A stretch of DNA of 64,000 nt from Syntrophomonas sp. DTU019 (lineage in GTDB: Bacteria > Bacillota > Syntrophomonadia > Syntrophomonadales > Syntrophomonadaceae): positions 868,001 through 932,000 of the forward strand of contig CAJYDM010000001.1 in the NCBI GenBank assembly GCA_913757435.1, in the 5' to 3' direction. The translations under genes were made by a program, and so were the position numbers. The notes beneath the pieces were generated by a model that was not told the DNA's origin, did no database searches, and saw nothing but the letters and a program-made list of their open reading frames with translations. Shown piece by piece: positions 13,524-23,648 of this stretch; positions within the stretch are counted from its first letter, which is position 1; each line of letters starts with the position of its first letter.

Positions 13524-13865
13524 ATGGAAGCAAAAGCTATTGCACGCTATTTAAGAATATCTCCTTTTAAAGCGCGTCAGGTTGCTGATCTGGTCAGGGG
13601 AAAAAATGTCAAAGAAGCCGTCGGCATCTTGAAGTACGCCAACAAAAGATCCGCTCCCTTGATTAATAAAGTCTTGAAATCCGCCGTAGCTAACGCAGAG
13701 CACAACTATGACATGGACTCAGACGATCTGTATGTATCCGCCATTTTCGTAGATGAGGGGCCCACCATGAAGAGAATGCACCCCAGGGCCTATGGCCGAG
13801 CCGATGTTAGACGCCATAGAACCAGCCATGTAACGGTGGTTTTGAAGGAAAGGGAGGTTAAATAG
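13524..13865 (+). CDS. rplV: 50S ribosomal protein L22
   Basis: 113 residues with [22 protein letters not shown] at the start and the exit-tunnel hairpin segment around [21 protein letters not shown] near residues 82-102, the region where macrolide-resistance changes occur in other species. No insertion is seen there. Start ATG after AAAGGAGG; the stop overlaps rpsC by one base. Confidence 0.98.
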   Translation: MEAKAIARYLRISPFKARQVADLVRGKNVKEAVGILKYANKRSAPLINKVLKSAVANAEHNYDMDSDDLYVSAIFVDEGPTMKRMHPRAYGRADVRRHRTSHVTVVLKEREVK

Positions 13866-14539
13866 TGGGTCAAAAGGTACATCCAAAAGGATTTAGAATC
13901 GGCATTATTCGCGATTGGGACTCCAACTGGTTCGCTGATCGCGACTATACCGAACTGCTCCATGAAGATTATAAAATCCGCAACTACATCAAGGATAGGT
14001 TTTATACTGCGGGTATTTCCAAGGTGGAGATCCAAAGGACTGGAAACCGGGTCAGAGTGACTATCCATACGGCCAAACCGGGTATCATCATCGGACGTGG
14101 CGGTCAGGAAGTGGAGAGTCTTAAGGCTGAGCTGATAAAAATGACCAAGAAGAATGTCAATATAAACATTCAGGAAATAAAGCGCCCCGAGCTGGATGCA
14201 CAGATCGTGGCTGAAAATGTCGCTCAACAGTTGGAAAAGAGAATCTCTTTCCGCCGTGCCATGAAGCAGACTGTAGGACGCACCATGAGGGCCAACGCGG
14301 TTGGCATCAAAATCGCCATCGCCGGCCGCTTAGGCGGAGCGGAGATAGCTCGCACGGAGTGGTATTCGGAGGGCAAAGTGCCTCTGCATACCTTAAGAGC
14401 GGACGTGGACTACGGCTTTGCCGAAGCCAACACCACTTATGGCAAGATTGGCATCAAGGTGTGGCTGAACCGCGGAGAGATCATGCCTGAGGCTAAACAA
14501 CGCCCCAAACAGGCTAGAGTGGAGGAGGCCGAAAGATAA
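13865..14539 (+). CDS. rpsC: 30S ribosomal protein S3
   Basis: 224 residues. It begins [13 protein letters not shown], then the KH domain with the loop [11 protein letters not shown] (residues ~75-85), then the C-terminal domain with [17 protein letters not shown] and [12 protein letters not shown]3 lines the mRNA entry channel. GTG start overlapping the rplV stop (TAGTG), with GGGAGG upstream, so the two are translationally coupled. Confidence 0.98.
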   Translation: MGQKVHPKGFRIGIIRDWDSNWFADRDYTELLHEDYKIRNYIKDRFYTAGISKVEIQRTGNRVRVTIHTAKPGIIIGRGGQEVESLKAELIKMTKKNVNINIQEIKRPELDAQIVAENVAQQLEKRISFRRAMKQTVGRTMRANAVGIKIAIAGRLGGAEIARTEWYSEGKVPLHTLRADVDYGFAEANTTYGKIGIKVWLNRGEIMPEAKQRPKQARVEEAER

Positions 14540-14973
14540 TGCTAACCCCAAAAAGAGTCAAGTATAGAAAGCAGCACCGTCCCAGCCTGAAAGGCAAGGC
14601 CCATAAAGGCCATGAAATCACCTACGGTGAATACGCCCTGCAGGCTTTGGAACCGGCCTGGATAACCAACCGGCAAATCGAAGCAGCCCGTATCGCTATT
14701 AACCGTTATGTCAGAAGAGGCGGCAAATTGTGGATCAAGATATTCCCCGACCGCCCACTGACGGTAAAACCCGCTGAAACCCGCATGGGCAAAGGTAAAG
14801 GTTCTCCGGAGCACTGGGTAGCAGTAGTGAAACCGGGTCGTATCATGTTCGAACTGTCCGGAGTGACAGAAGAAGTTGCCAGGGAGGCCATGCGCTTGGC
14901 GATGCATAAGCTTCCCATAAAGTGCAGGTTCGTAAAAAGAGAAGAAATGGGTGGTGAGGTTAGTGAAAACTAG
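14539..14973 (+). CDS. rplP: 50S ribosomal protein L16
   Basis: 144 residues: [14 protein letters not shown] start, [24 protein letters not shown], and [19 protein letters not shown]. It organises the A-site tRNA elbow on the 50S. Its ATG overlaps the rpsC stop (TAATG) by one base. Confidence 0.98.
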   Translation: MLTPKRVKYRKQHRPSLKGKAHKGHEITYGEYALQALEPAWITNRQIEAARIAINRYVRRGGKLWIKIFPDRPLTVKPAETRMGKGKGSPEHWVAVVKPGRIMFELSGVTEEVAREAMRLAMHKLPIKCRFVKREEMGGEVSEN

Positions 14974-15166
14974 CAAAATCAGAGAACTAACCGACGATGA
15001 ATTGAGACAGAAGGTCAATGATCATAAAGATGAGTTGTTTAATCTAAGGTTCCAACTTGCCACCGGACAGCTGGATAACCCCATGCGGATCAATGATGTC
15101 AAGAAGAACATCGCCAGATGCAAGACAATTTTAAGGCAGCGGGAACTGGCCAAGGGGAATAGTTAA
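14963..15166 (+). CDS. rpmC: 50S ribosomal protein L29
   Basis: 67 residues from GTG at 14963, which GGTGAGG precedes by five bases. Two upstream GTGs in frame (14951, 14954) lie inside the Shine-Dalgarno itself. [27 protein letters not shown] and the final helix match L29, a two-helix protein at the exit tunnel. It overlaps the end of rplP by 11 bases. Confidence 0.95.
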   Translation: MKTSKIRELTDDELRQKVNDHKDELFNLRFQLATGQLDNPMRINDVKKNIARCKTILRQRELAKGNS

Positions 15167-15180
15167 AAGGAGGTCAAACG

Positions 15181-15450
15181 GTGACTGAAAACCAGCATAA
15201 CAGAAAAGTCAGGGTTGGAACTGTCAGCAGTGACAAGATGAATAAAACCATCACCGTTCGCGTGGAAACTGTTAAACAGCATCCCCTGTACAAGAAGACT
15301 ATCAAGACCAGTAAGAAATACAAAGCCCATGATGAAGACAATACTGCCAGAACTGGTGATGTGGTAAAAATCATGGAAACCCGGCCCCTGAGCAAGGATA
15401 AGAGATGGAAATTAATCGAAATCATTCACCGCGCCGAGACCTTACAATAG
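15181..15450 (+). CDS. rpsQ: 30S ribosomal protein S17
   Basis: 89 residues. [22 protein letters not shown], then [18 protein letters not shown] and [20 protein letters not shown] are the S17 OB-fold blocks. It is a primary 16S rRNA binder at the 30S body. GTG start after AAAGGAGG. Confidence 0.98.
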   Translation: MTENQHNRKVRVGTVSSDKMNKTITVRVETVKQHPLYKKTIKTSKKYKAHDEDNTARTGDVVKIMETRPLSKDKRWKLIEIIHRAETLQ

Positions 15451-15477
15451 GTTTAGGCTTAAAAGGGAGGTTAAACC

Positions 15478-15846
15478 GTGATTCAACAAGAAACGATGCT
15501 GCAGGTGGGCGACAACACCGGCGCCAAAAAGGTATTGTGCATTAAGGTCCTGGGCGGATCTACCCGCAGGTATGCCACGGTTGGTGATATCATCATGGTC
15601 GCGGTCAAGGAGGCATCTCCCGGCGGCGTAGTAAAGAAGGGCGATGTAGTCAAGGCGGTGGTAGTTCGCACTAAAAAGGAAATCAGAAGGCCGGACGGCT
15701 CCTATATCGCTTTTTCGGAGAATGCCGCTGTGATAATAGATGATAATAACAATCCTAAAGGCACCCGTATTTTTGGGCCCGTAGCCAGAGAACTGCGCGA
15801 TCGCAACTTTATGAAGATCGTTTCTCTGGCCCCGGAAGTCCTTTAG
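15478..15846 (+). CDS. rplN: 50S ribosomal protein L14
   Basis: 122 residues, the canonical length. [27 protein letters not shown] at the start (quoted in part: QVGDNTGAK) and [20 protein letters not shown] at the end are diagnostic. It forms an inter-subunit bridge and is the RsfS docking site. GTG start after GGGAGG. Confidence 0.98.
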   Translation: MIQQETMLQVGDNTGAKKVLCIKVLGGSTRRYATVGDIIMVAVKEASPGGVVKKGDVVKAVVVRTKKEIRRPDGSYIAFSENAAVIIDDNNNPKGTRIFGPVARELRDRNFMKIVSLAPEVL

Positions 15847-15864
15847 AGGTGGAGGTGTAGAAGC

Positions 15865-16173
15865 ATGAACATCAAAAAGGGCGACAATGTCCTGGTCGTA
15901 ACCGGGAAAGATGCCGGCAAGAAAGGCAAAGTCATCCGGGTCCTGCCCAAGAACAATAAAGTAGTGGTTGAAGGCCTGAATAAAGTGAAAAGGCATCAGA
16001 AACCGAGTCGCACTGTACCGCAAGGCGGAATATTAAACATCGAGGCCCCTATGAATGCCTCCAATGTTATGCTCATCTGCGGAAAATGCAACAAACCTAC
16101 TCGTGTCGGCAAAGCCGTTCTGGAGACAGAGAGAGCGAGAAAGTGCAAGAAGTGCGGAGAAATACTAGACTAA
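15865..16173 (+). CDS. rplX: 50S ribosomal protein L24
   Basis: 102 residues with an N-terminal KOW motif (GDNVLVVTGKDAGKKGKV, residues 5-22). The C-terminal half has two CxxC pairs (CGKC, CKKC) flanking VGKAVLETERAR, a zinc-ribbon variant seen in many Firmicutes. It is an assembly initiator of the 50S. ATG after GGAGGTG. Confidence 0.98.
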   Translation: MNIKKGDNVLVVTGKDAGKKGKVIRVLPKNNKVVVEGLNKVKRHQKPSRTVPQGGILNIEAPMNASNVMLICGKCNKPTRVGKAVLETERARKCKKCGEILD

Positions 16174-16202
16174 ATTCTCCAGGAAGGGAGGCTAGCTAAA
16201 GC

Positions 16203-16739
16203 ATGGCTAGGTTATATGAGCAATACAAGCAAGAAATAGTGCCCAAGTTAATGGAAAAATTTCAATACAAGAACATCATGCAGGTGCCTAAGATAGACCG
16301 GGTCATCCTCAATATCGGCTCCGGGGAAGCAGTTCAGAATCCCAAAGCCTTAGACGGTGCGGTCAGTGATCTCACCATCATCAGTGGCCAGAGGCCGGTC
16401 ATCACCAGGGCTAAGAAATCCATTGCCGGCTTCAAACTGCGCGAAGGCATGGCTATCGGCTGCAAGGTCACCCTGCGCGGGGAACGGATGTATGATTTCC
16501 TGGATCGGCTGATCAATTTGGCCCTGCCCCGGGTCAGAGACTTCCGCGGGGTATCTCCGCAGGCCTTTGACGGTCGCGGCAACTATTCGCTGGGGATAAA
16601 GGAACAGACCATCTTCCCGGAGATTGAGTACGACAAAATCGACAAGGTCAGGGGAATGGAAGTGGTTATCGTCACCACTGCCAAGAATGACGAAGAAGCC
16701 AGAGAATTATTGAGAAGTATGGGTATGCCTTTCAGATAA
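16203..16739 (+). CDS. rplE: 50S ribosomal protein L5
   Basis: 178 residues. [40 protein letters not shown], and the P-site loop region [20 protein letters not shown] are present. It binds 5S rRNA and contacts the P-site tRNA. ATG after GGGAGG. It is placed before the zinc-type S14, as in Gram-positive spc operons. Confidence 0.98.
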   Translation: MARLYEQYKQEIVPKLMEKFQYKNIMQVPKIDRVILNIGSGEAVQNPKALDGAVSDLTIISGQRPVITRAKKSIAGFKLREGMAIGCKVTLRGERMYDFLDRLINLALPRVRDFRGVSPQAFDGRGNYSLGIKEQTIFPEIEYDKIDKVRGMEVVIVTTAKNDEEARELLRSMGMPFR

Positions 16740-16754
16740 GGAGGTAGGCGATCA

Positions 16755-16940
16755 ATGGCTAAAAAGGCTCTCATTGCCAAACAGCAGCGCAATCAGAAGT
16801 TTGAGGTCCGTACTTATAACCGGTGCAAAATCTGCGGTCGCCCCCGGGCGTATATGCGCAAATTCGGGATGTGCCGCATCTGCTTCCGTGAACTAGCACA
16901 CAAAGGTGAACTGCCAGGGGTTACGAAGGCGAGCTGGTAA
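16755..16940 (+). CDS. rpsN: 30S ribosomal protein S14, zinc-binding type (type Z)
   Basis: 61 residues, the short zinc form. Two CxxC pairs, CKIC and CRIC (about residues 24-27 and 40-43), bind zinc around [12 protein letters not shown]. It belongs to the 30S head. AAGGAGG precedes the ATG. Confidence 0.98.
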   Translation: MAKKALIAKQQRNQKFEVRTYNRCKICGRPRAYMRKFGMCRICFRELAHKGELPGVTKASW

Positions 16941-16964
16941 GTTGTAATAAAGGAGGTATTTAAT

Positions 16965-17363
16965 ATGGTCATGACTGATCCAGTAGCCGACTTCCTGACC
17001 AGGATTCGCAATGGCAATATGGTCATGCATGAAACCGTTGAGATCCCCTCTTCCAAGATAAAGCTGGCCATTGCCGGTATTATGAAGGAAGAAGGTTACA
17101 TCAGGGATTACGAATATATCAAAGATGGCAAACAGGGCGTTATCAGGATATACCTGAAATACGGCCCCAATAAAGAAAAAGTCATTACCGGCATCAAAAG
17201 GATAAGCAAACCCGGACTGAGGGTGTATGTAAAAAGGGATGAGATCCCCAAAGTCCTGGGCGGATTGGGAACTGCAGTAATATCGACTTCGCAGGGTCTG
17301 ATGAGCGATAAAAAAGCTCGCAAAATTGGAATCGGCGGGGAAGTCCTATGCTATATCTGGTAG
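16965..17363 (+). CDS. rpsH: 30S ribosomal protein S8
   Basis: 132 residues. [33 protein letters not shown] and the C-terminal [22 protein letters not shown] are characteristic. ATG at 16965 has AGGAGG at an 8-base spacing; the ATG two codons later (16971) would be 14 bases away, so the longer form is chosen. In E. coli S8 represses the spc operon; not tested here. Confidence 0.98.
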   Translation: MVMTDPVADFLTRIRNGNMVMHETVEIPSSKIKLAIAGIMKEEGYIRDYEYIKDGKQGVIRIYLKYGPNKEKVITGIKRISKPGLRVYVKRDEIPKVLGGLGTAVISTSQGLMSDKKARKIGIGGEVLCYIW

Positions 17364-17381
17364 CCGAAGGAGGGGTGAAGA

Positions 17382-17921
17382 ATGTCTAGAATTGGTAAAA
17401 AACCTATTGAATTACCCGCAGGGGTGAGTGTTCAAATAGACGCCGGAAAAATCACCGTAACCGGCCCCAAAGGCACCTTGAGTCAGGATATCCCCGGGGA
17501 GATCACCATCAGTCAGGAAGGCAGCACCCTTTTGGTGACCAGACCGAACGACAACAAGCAAAACCGCGCCTTTCATGGCCTGGTTCGGGCTCTGGTAGCC
17601 AATATGGTACAGGGTGTAAGCGGCGGATTTGAACGGAAATTGGAACTGGTCGGGGTAGGTTACAGGGCGCAGCTGCAGGGCAAAAAGCTGGTCATCAACA
17701 TCGGCTTCTCCCATCCGGTTGAGGTCGAGCCGCCCGAGGGCATCGAGTTTGAAGTTCCGGCTGTGACCAGGATCACAGTAAAAGGCATCGACAAACAGCT
17801 GGTAGGTAATACCGCTGCTCATATCCGGGCCATCAGGAAACCTGAGCCGTACAAAGGCAAAGGCATCAAATATGAGAACGAAGTTGTCAGGCGCAAAGCC
17901 GGCAAGTCTGGATCCAGATAA
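17382..17921 (+). CDS. rplF: 50S ribosomal protein L6
   Basis: 179 residues: [15 protein letters not shown] start, two tandem L6 domains, and the highly conserved [22 protein letters not shown] ([11 protein letters not shown]) near the end. It lies next to the sarcin-ricin loop and factor-binding site. ATG after GGAGGGG. Confidence 0.98.
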   Translation: MSRIGKKPIELPAGVSVQIDAGKITVTGPKGTLSQDIPGEITISQEGSTLLVTRPNDNKQNRAFHGLVRALVANMVQGVSGGFERKLELVGVGYRAQLQGKKLVINIGFSHPVEVEPPEGIEFEVPAVTRITVKGIDKQLVGNTAAHIRAIRKPEPYKGKGIKYENEVVRRKAGKSGSR

Positions 17922-17942
17922 GCGGGAAGGGAGTGACAAAGG

Positions 17943-18308
17943 TTGTTTAAGAAGTCCAGCAAGAAAAGCCTCAGGGATAAGAAACATAAGCGCATTCGCC
18001 GCAAAGTGGCTGGTACCAGCACGGCCCCCCGCTTGTGTGTTTATAAAAGTCTCAGCCACATCTATGCACAGATCATAGATGACAGCAAGGGGATCACCAT
18101 GGTATCGGCTTCCACCCTGGAAGCGGATCTCAAGGATCTGCCCTCCCGGACAAATGCAGCCGCTGCCAAAGAGGTGGGGGCGGCCATCGCCCGCAAAGCC
18201 CGGGAAAAAGGAATTACTACTGTAGTCTTCGACCGCAACGGCTTCAAGTACCATGGCGGGGTAGCCGCCCTGGCTGATGCTGCCCGAGAAGGCGGTCTAG
18301 AGTTTTAA
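17943..18308 (+). CDS. rplR: 50S ribosomal protein L18
   Basis: 121 residues, TTG start (17943) after [41 protein letters not shown] and the C-terminal [26 protein letters not shown] identify L18, a 5S rRNA binder with L5. Confidence 0.98.
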   Translation: MFKKSSKKSLRDKKHKRIRRKVAGTSTAPRLCVYKSLSHIYAQIIDDSKGITMVSASTLEADLKDLPSRTNAAAAKEVGAAIARKAREKGITTVVFDRNGFKYHGGVAALADAAREGGLEF

Positions 18309-18336
18309 GACCAGCGATCAAGCTAGGAGGGAAAGG

Positions 18337-18840
18337 ATGAACGAAAGAGAACAAGCCGCTCCTGAACTGATAGAAAAGGTTGTCAATATCAGGCGCGTGG
18401 CCAAGGTGGTAAAAGGTGGCCGCAGGTTCAGCTTTAGCGCCCTGGTGGTTGTCGGTGATGGTGCTGGTAAAGTGGGCACCGGCAAAGGCAAGGCCACCGA
18501 AGTGCCGGAGGCTATCCGTAAAGCGATTGAAAATGCCAAGAAGAACATGATCGAAATACCCTTGATCGACGAACGCACCATACCCCATCCTATACTGGGC
18601 AGATTCGGCGCCGGACAGGTCATGCTGAAACCAGCCTCAGCCGGTACCGGAGTCATCGCCGGCGGACCGGTGCGTGCAGTCTTAGAATCGGCAGGGATCA
18701 AGGATATACTCACCAAATCGTTGGGTTCTTCCAACTCCAACAATATGGTCCATGCCACCATGGAAGGGCTTAAGAATCTTAAGAAGGCCGAAGTAGTAGC
18801 CCGCCAGCGGGGCAAAAGCGTTGATGAGATTTTGGGTTAG
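18337..18840 (+). CDS. rpsE: 30S ribosomal protein S5
   Basis: 167 residues. The N-terminal double-stranded RNA-binding-like domain has [29 protein letters not shown] (quoted in part: [14 protein letters not shown]) with [10 protein letters not shown]. The C-terminal domain has [20 protein letters not shown]. It works in decoding accuracy and mRNA unwinding. ATG after AGGAGGG. Confidence 0.98.
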   Translation: MNEREQAAPELIEKVVNIRRVAKVVKGGRRFSFSALVVVGDGAGKVGTGKGKATEVPEAIRKAIENAKKNMIEIPLIDERTIPHPILGRFGAGQVMLKPASAGTGVIAGGPVRAVLESAGIKDILTKSLGSSNSNNMVHATMEGLKNLKKAEVVARQRGKSVDEILG

Positions 18841-18853
18841 GGAGGAATAAGTT

Positions 18854-19042
18854 GTGGCTAATATGATTAAGATTACCTGGACTAAGAGCTTCATCGGATG
18901 TCCCGAAACCCAGAGACTGACCATCAAGAGCCTGGGGCTAAGAAAGCTGAACCAGAGTGTGATAAGACAGGATAGCCCGGAACTGCGCGGCCAGATCAAC
19001 AAAGTGCAGCACCTGGTTTCTGTGGAAGAAGTAGAGCAATAA
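18854..19042 (+). CDS. rpmD: 50S ribosomal protein L30
   Basis: 62 residues, bacterial short form. [30 protein letters not shown] (in part: LGLRKLNQ) and the final [15 protein letters not shown] match L30. GTG start after GGGAGGA, 13 bp after rpsE. Confidence 0.97.
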   Translation: MANMIKITWTKSFIGCPETQRLTIKSLGLRKLNQSVIRQDSPELRGQINKVQHLVSVEEVEQ

Positions 19043-19057
19043 CAGGGAGGTTTTATA

Positions 19058-19498
19058 GTGAAACTACATGAACTGAAATCTCCATCCGGCGCCAATAAAC
19101 GGACCAAACGGATCGGCCGGGGAATCGGCTCCGGTCATGGCAAGACATCCACCAAAGGCCATAAAGGGCAGAAGGCCCGGGCTGGCGGAGGGGTCAGACC
19201 TGGCTTCGAGGGTGGACAGATGCCGCTGCAGAGGCGGATTCCCAAACGGGGATTTACCAATATATTTGCAACCCGGTACGCAATAGTTAATGTACAGGAT
19301 TTGAATGTTTTTAGCGATGGCACCGAGGTAACTCCAGAACTCCTCAAAGAGGCTGGCATCGTCAAAGCCATGCACGATGGAGTCAAAGTATTGGGTAACG
19401 GTGTCCTGGAACGCAAGTTGATTCTAAAGGTTCATAAAGTGAGTCGTCAGGCGGAAGAAAAAGTCACCGCACAGGGTGGTAGAGTTGAGGTGATCTGA
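19058..19498 (+). CDS. rplO: 50S ribosomal protein L15
   Basis: 146 residues. The Gly/Lys-rich N-terminus with [21 protein letters not shown] and [13 protein letters not shown] is diagnostic; the C-terminal globular domain follows. GTG start after GGGAGG. The stop overlaps the secY start (TGATG), a standard coupling. Confidence 0.98.
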   Translation: MKLHELKSPSGANKRTKRIGRGIGSGHGKTSTKGHKGQKARAGGGVRPGFEGGQMPLQRRIPKRGFTNIFATRYAIVNVQDLNVFSDGTEVTPELLKEAGIVKAMHDGVKVLGNGVLERKLILKVHKVSRQAEEKVTAQGGRVEVI

Positions 19499-20763
19499 TG
19501 CTGGGGTCATTGCAAAAAGCGGTTAAGGTGGGGGACTTAAGGCAGAAGCTCCTCTTCACTCTTATGATGTTCCTAGTTTTCAGAATAGGGGCGCACATTC
19601 CGGTGCCGGGTATAGATGCCGATGCGGTGCAGAAGTTTTTGAGCGGACAGCTGTTCAATTTCTTCGACATTATCTCCGGAGGTGCTTTTAAACGCTTCAG
19701 TATCTTTGCCATGAGCATTACCCCGTATATCAACTCGTCAATCATTATGTCGCTCTTGACGGTGGTTGTGCCCAAGCTGGAGCGGTTGCAGAAAGAAGGC
19801 GAGGAAGGGCGTAAGGTCATCGCCCAGTATACCAGGTACGGTACAGTTGTGTTGGCCTTCATCCAGGCTATGGGCATGGCAGTGGCTTTAGGGCGTAACG
19901 GTGCAGTGACAAATGCTGGCTTCTTTAGTTATCTGTTCATTGCCATATGCCTGACTGCGGGTACTGCCTTACTGATGTGGATAGGTGAGATGATTACTGA
20001 AAAGGGCATCGGCAATGGCATCTCTTTAATAATCTTCGCTGGGATCGTATCGCGCATCCCCAGCCAGATATCAGGGGTTGGACAGGAATTAGCCGGCGGC
20101 ATAATCGGAGCTTTTAACGTGGTATTGTTCATAGTCTTGGCTTTAGCCATTATCGTGGCTATCATCGCCGTCAACGAAGGACAGCGCAGATTGCCGGTGC
20201 AATATGCCAAAAGGGTGGTAGGACGGAAACTATATGGCGGACAGAGCACATTTCTACCCCTGAAGGTCAATACCGCTGGTGTCATCCCGATCATTTTTGC
20301 CTTATCTTTATTGATGTTCCCGGCAACTATTGGGTCTTGGATGAATCCCGCTTCAGGTTTCAACAGCTTCCTGAATAATTACTTTCATCAGGGCAGCGCG
20401 CTGTATAACCTGTTTTATGCTTTGCTGATTGTGTTTTTTACCTTTTTCTATGTTTCAATAATTTTCAATCCTGCCGATGTGGCTGATAACATTAAAAAAT
20501 ACGGCGGGTTCGTGCCCGGCATCAGACCGGGGAGACCAACCGCGGAATATATCGACCGGGTCCTCACCAGACTGACCCTGGCAGGCGGTGTTTTCCTGGC
20601 TTTGATAGCAGTTCTGCCCAATTTCATAGTATATGCCACCGGGGTCAGCAGCCTGGCTTTTGGCGGTACATCACTTTTGATCATGGTCGGTGTGGCTCTG
20701 GATACCATGAAACAAGTGGAATCCAACCTGCTGCTGCGCAGTTATGAAGGCTTTGTGAAATAG
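19498..20763 (+). CDS. secY: Protein translocase subunit SecY
   Basis: 421 residues with about ten hydrophobic membrane segments. The plug/TM2 region has ISGGAFKRFSIFAMSITPYINSSIIM (in part: GITPYINSSI-like), and the cytoplasmic loop has NEGQRRLPVQYAKR. TM regions 7-10 contain the pore ring residues, and the C-terminus ends SYEGFVK. It is the channel of the Sec translocon in the cytoplasmic membrane. It is coupled to rplO by overlap. Confidence 0.98.
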   Translation: MLGSLQKAVKVGDLRQKLLFTLMMFLVFRIGAHIPVPGIDADAVQKFLSGQLFNFFDIISGGAFKRFSIFAMSITPYINSSIIMSLLTVVVPKLERLQKEGEEGRKVIAQYTRYGTVVLAFIQAMGMAVALGRNGAVTNAGFFSYLFIAICLTAGTALLMWIGEMITEKGIGNGISLIIFAGIVSRIPSQISGVGQELAGGIIGAFNVVLFIVLALAIIVAIIAVNEGQRRLPVQYAKRVVGRKLYGGQSTFLPLKVNTAGVIPIIFALSLLMFPATIGSWMNPASGFNSFLNNYFHQGSALYNLFYALLIVFFTFFYVSIIFNPADVADNIKKYGGFVPGIRPGRPTAEYIDRVLTRLTLAGGVFLALIAVLPNFIVYATGVSSLAFGGTSLLIMVGVALDTMKQVESNLLLRSYEGFVK

Positions 20764-20775
20764 GAGGCGACAAAC

Positions 20776-21423
20776 ATGAATCTTATATTAATGGGGCCTC
20801 CAGGGGCCGGCAAAGGAACGCAGGCCGATATGATCAAGGCTTCCTACCCAGTTCCGCATATATCCACCGGGGATATGTTCAGAGAAGCCGTACAGCAAGG
20901 GACTGCCATGGGCCTGAAGGCCAAATCCTACATGGAACAAGGCCAACTGGTACCTGATGAAGTGACCATCGGCATCGTTGAAGAGCGTTTGGCTCAGCCG
21001 GACTGTAGGCAAGGCTTTCTATTAGATGGTTTTCCCCGCACTATAGTGCAGGCTGAGGCCCTGGATGAGGTGATGAAAAAGCTGGGTGGCAGGATCGAAG
21101 CGGCTATCAACATAGCCGTGCCCGATGAGGTTTTGATCCAGCGCACTACCGGACGGGTGAGTTGCGCTGCCTGCAAGACTGTATATCATACCGTTTTCAG
21201 TCCCCCGGTTCAGGCAGGTATCTGCGACAAATGCGGTGGGGAGCTAGTTCAGCGCAGTGATGACCAGGAACAGACCGCCAGGCGGAGGCTGGAGGTTTAC
21301 CATCAACAGACCAGCCCACTTTTAGGCTATTATCAGCAGCAGGGTATTCTGCACAACATAGATGGAGACCGTGCCCCTCTGCAAGTATTTGCAGATGTCC
21401 AGAATGTTTTGGACGGTTTATAG
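20776..21423 (+). CDS. adk: Adenylate kinase, zinc-lid type
   Basis: 215 residues. P-loop GPPGAGKGTQ (residues 7-16), HISTGDMFRE AMP site, LLDGFPRT (near 82-89), and a lid with four cysteines (CAAC ... CDKC, residues ~130-153) for structural zinc, as in Gram-positive enzymes. It interconverts AMP+ATP and 2 ADP. It follows secY by 12 bp. The methionine aminopeptidase gene that often comes next is missing here. Confidence 0.98.
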   Translation: MNLILMGPPGAGKGTQADMIKASYPVPHISTGDMFREAVQQGTAMGLKAKSYMEQGQLVPDEVTIGIVEERLAQPDCRQGFLLDGFPRTIVQAEALDEVMKKLGGRIEAAINIAVPDEVLIQRTTGRVSCAACKTVYHTVFSPPVQAGICDKCGGELVQRSDDQEQTARRRLEVYHQQTSPLLGYYQQQGILHNIDGDRAPLQVFADVQNVLDGL

Positions 21424-21513
21424 AGGGTCCGCACCCTCAGCCTGGAGCAGAACTCTGGCACAGAGCCTCTTGCTGAGCACGGAACCATACCGATCAAACG
21501 GGGGTGGACGGTA

Positions 21514-21810
21514 ATTATAGAAGATATCCTGGGAAAAGTGGTTTACTCTAAAACCGGCCGAGATAAGGGCCGCATGTTTATCGTCGTTGGGGTTGTGAGT
21601 GACCGGTTTGTAACCCTGGCCGACGGGAGCTTACGGAAGATCGAGAATCCCAAGGTGAAGAATATTAAACATGTTCAGGTTACCGATATGAGCGCTGATG
21701 AAATCGTTGCAGTCATCAACAACGGCGAGGTTCCTGGAAACCACATGTTGCGCAAATACCTGAAAAACGTTAGGATGGCAGGGTTAGTTAATGGGAAGGA
21801 GGTCTGGTAA
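21514..21810 (+). CDS. KOW-domain RNA-binding protein (L14e/L27e-like)
   Basis: A clear small KOW/SH3-like protein: VVYSKTGRDKGRMFIVVGVVSD with LADGSLRKIENPKVKN is the pattern of the L14e-like family found between adk/map and infA in Clostridia. Start is unresolved. A GTG at 21538 gives 90 residues but cuts the first strand (LGKVVYSK). GGGGGTGG at 21500-21507 points to a start near the ATT at 21514 (98 residues), which would be a rare codon. Function is unknown; ribosome association is inferred from fold and neighbours. Confidence 0.8.
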   Translation: MIEDILGKVVYSKTGRDKGRMFIVVGVVSDRFVTLADGSLRKIENPKVKNIKHVQVTDMSADEIVAVINNGEVPGNHMLRKYLKNVRMAGLVNGKEVW

Positions 21811-22029
21811 ATGGCTAAGGAGGATGTAATCGAGATTGAGGGCAAGGTGATCGAGCCACTGCCTAACGCCATGTTCAAGGTGGAACTGGAAAATGGCCAT
21901 AAAGTCCTCGCCCATATTTCGGGTAAAATGAGAATGAATTTTATCAGAATATTACCGGGGGACAGGGTGATGGTAGAACTCTCCCCATACGATTTGAACC
22001 GCGGCAGAATAACTTATCGTTTTAAGTAG
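21811..22029 (+). CDS. infA: Translation initiation factor IF-1
   Basis: 72 residues, the universal length. [47 protein letters not shown] and the RGRITYRFK ending are the S1-like OB fold of IF-1. ATG directly after the KOW-gene stop, with AAGGAGG inside that gene: tight coupling. Confidence 0.98.
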   Translation: MAKEDVIEIEGKVIEPLPNAMFKVELENGHKVLAHISGKMRMNFIRILPGDRVMVELSPYDLNRGRITYRFK

Positions 22030-22056
22030 GCACAGTCAAACGAGGAGGTAGACATC

Positions 22057-22170
22057 TTGAAGGTAAAACCGTCAGTCAAGCCCATGTGCGAGAAATGCAA
22101 GATTATCAAACGCAAGGGGCGGGTCATGGTGATCTGTGAGAACCCTAAGCATAAACAGGTTCAAGGCTAA
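22057..22170 (+). CDS. rpmJ: 50S ribosomal protein L36
   Basis: 37 residues read from TTG at 22057 to TAA at 22168-22170. It starts [20 protein letters not shown] and has a zinc ribbon of three cysteines and one histidine (C11, C14, C27, H32). GAGGAGGT lies upstream. Gene order infA-rpmJ-rpsM is the standard one. This gene is short enough to be missed by ORF callers with a length cutoff. Confidence 0.96.
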   Translation: MKVKPSVKPMCEKCKIIKRKGRVMVICENPKHKQVQG

Positions 22171-22190
22171 ATAATCGGAGGTGAAAAGAT

Positions 22191-22559
22191 TTGGCGAGAA
22201 TAGCTGGTGTAGACTTACCGCGGGACAAGAGAGTGGAAGTGTCGCTAACATATATTTTTGGTATTGGCCGGCCTTCATCCCGGGAGATCCTGGCCCAAGC
22301 AGGTATAAATCCTGATACCCGGGTGAAAGATTTAACCGAGGAAGAAGTTTCCAGGCTGAGAGAGATTATTGAGAAAAGCTATATTGTGGAAGGTGACTTA
22401 AGACGCCAGGTCAGCATGGATATCAAGCGGTTGATGGATCTGGGTTGTTACCGGGGTATCCGCCATCGGCGCGGATTGCCGGTCAGAGGTCAGAATACCA
22501 AGACAAATGCACGCACCCGCAAAGGACCCAAGCGGACCGCGGGTGGCAGGAAGAAATAG
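22191..22559 (+). CDS. rpsM: 30S ribosomal protein S13
   Basis: 122 residues from TTG after [32 protein letters not shown] (in part: [11 protein letters not shown]), the HhH/helix region, [15 protein letters not shown] and the basic tail [17 protein letters not shown] are diagnostic. It bridges the 30S head to the 50S and contacts tRNA. Confidence 0.98.
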   Translation: MARIAGVDLPRDKRVEVSLTYIFGIGRPSSREILAQAGINPDTRVKDLTEEEVSRLREIIEKSYIVEGDLRRQVSMDIKRLMDLGCYRGIRHRRGLPVRGQNTKTNARTRKGPKRTAGGRKK

Positions 22560-22580
22560 TGGGAAAAGGAGGATTCATAA

Positions 22581-22973
22581 TTGGCCAGAAGAACAACCAC
22601 CAGGGTTAAACGGCGTGAGAAGAAGAACATTGAACATGGCATCGCTCACATCAAGTCGACCTTTAACAATACCATCATTTCCATCACTGACCGGCACGGT
22701 AATGCCATATCCTGGTCCAGCGCCGGCACGGTAGGTTTTAAGGGCTCTCGCAAGAGCACACCCTTCGCCGCCCAGCAGGCTGCCGAGACCGCTGCCCGGG
22801 CCGCCATGGAGCACGGTCTCAAGGAAGTGGAATGTTATGTGAAAGGCCCCGGAGCAGGACGTGAAGCCGCGATTCGCTCCCTGCAGGCTGCGGGTCTGGA
22901 AGTAAGTGTGATCAAAGACGTAACCCCCATACCCCACAACGGGTGTAGGCCGCCTAAAAGAAGAAGAGTATAA
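22581..22973 (+). CDS. rpsK: 30S ribosomal protein S11
   Basis: 130 residues from TTG after [55 protein letters not shown] (in part), and the C-terminal [18 protein letters not shown] identify S11, a platform protein near the mRNA exit. Confidence 0.98.
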   Translation: MARRTTTRVKRREKKNIEHGIAHIKSTFNNTIISITDRHGNAISWSSAGTVGFKGSRKSTPFAAQQAAETAARAAMEHGLKEVECYVKGPGAGREAAIRSLQAAGLEVSVIKDVTPIPHNGCRPPKRRRV

Positions 22974-22989
22974 GGAGGTAGTGGCATAA

Positions 22990-23619
22990 GTGGGAAGATA
23001 CATTGATTCCGTTTGCCGCCAGTGTCGCCGGGAAGGTGAAAAATTGTTCCTCAAAGGAGACCGGTGCTATTCAGAAAAGTGCGCTGTGGAGAGAAAACCG
23101 TATGCACCGGGAGCACATGGCCAGAACCGGAGACAGAAGCCCTCTGAATACGGGCTGCAGCTGCGTGAAAAACAGAAAACCCGTAGGATTTATGGGGTTT
23201 TGGAAAAACAATTCAGCAACTATTTTAAAAAGGCTGACCGCCAACAGGGCATAACCGGTGAGAATCTGCTGGTGCTCTTAGAGAGGCGTCTGGATAATGT
23301 GGTCTACCGGCTGGGTTTTGCTTCTTCCAGAGCGGAAGCCCGACAGCTGGTCACACACGGTCATTTTACTATCAATGGCAAAAAGGCCTCTATTCCCTCC
23401 ATGCTGGTTCGGGTCAACGATGTTATTCAGGTGAAGCCCGGCAGCAGGGAGTCCGTCAAGTTCCAGGAGATGAAGGAACAGGCTGCTTATAAGACCCCAC
23501 CGGAGTGGCTGAGCGTGGATGTGGAAAATCTGTCCGGCACAGTTCTGGCTTATCCCATCCGGGATCAGATTGATACCCAGGTACACGAACAGCTCATCGT
23601 AGAACTCTACTCTAGATAA
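22990..23619 (+). CDS. rpsD: 30S ribosomal protein S4
   Basis: 209 residues from GTG. The N-terminal zinc finger has Cys at about positions 9, 12, 26 and 31 (CRQC...CYSEKC). The S4 RNA-binding domain [26 protein letters not shown] lies near residues 98-123. It is a primary assembly protein of the 30S body. The zinc-containing form agrees with the zinc-type S14 in this genome. Confidence 0.98.
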   Translation: MGRYIDSVCRQCRREGEKLFLKGDRCYSEKCAVERKPYAPGAHGQNRRQKPSEYGLQLREKQKTRRIYGVLEKQFSNYFKKADRQQGITGENLLVLLERRLDNVVYRLGFASSRAEARQLVTHGHFTINGKKASIPSMLVRVNDVIQVKPGSRESVKFQEMKEQAAYKTPPEWLSVDVENLSGTVLAYPIRDQIDTQVHEQLIVELYSR

Positions 23620-23648
23620 TTAACCTCTAGAAAGGAGGGTCTGTTCTA

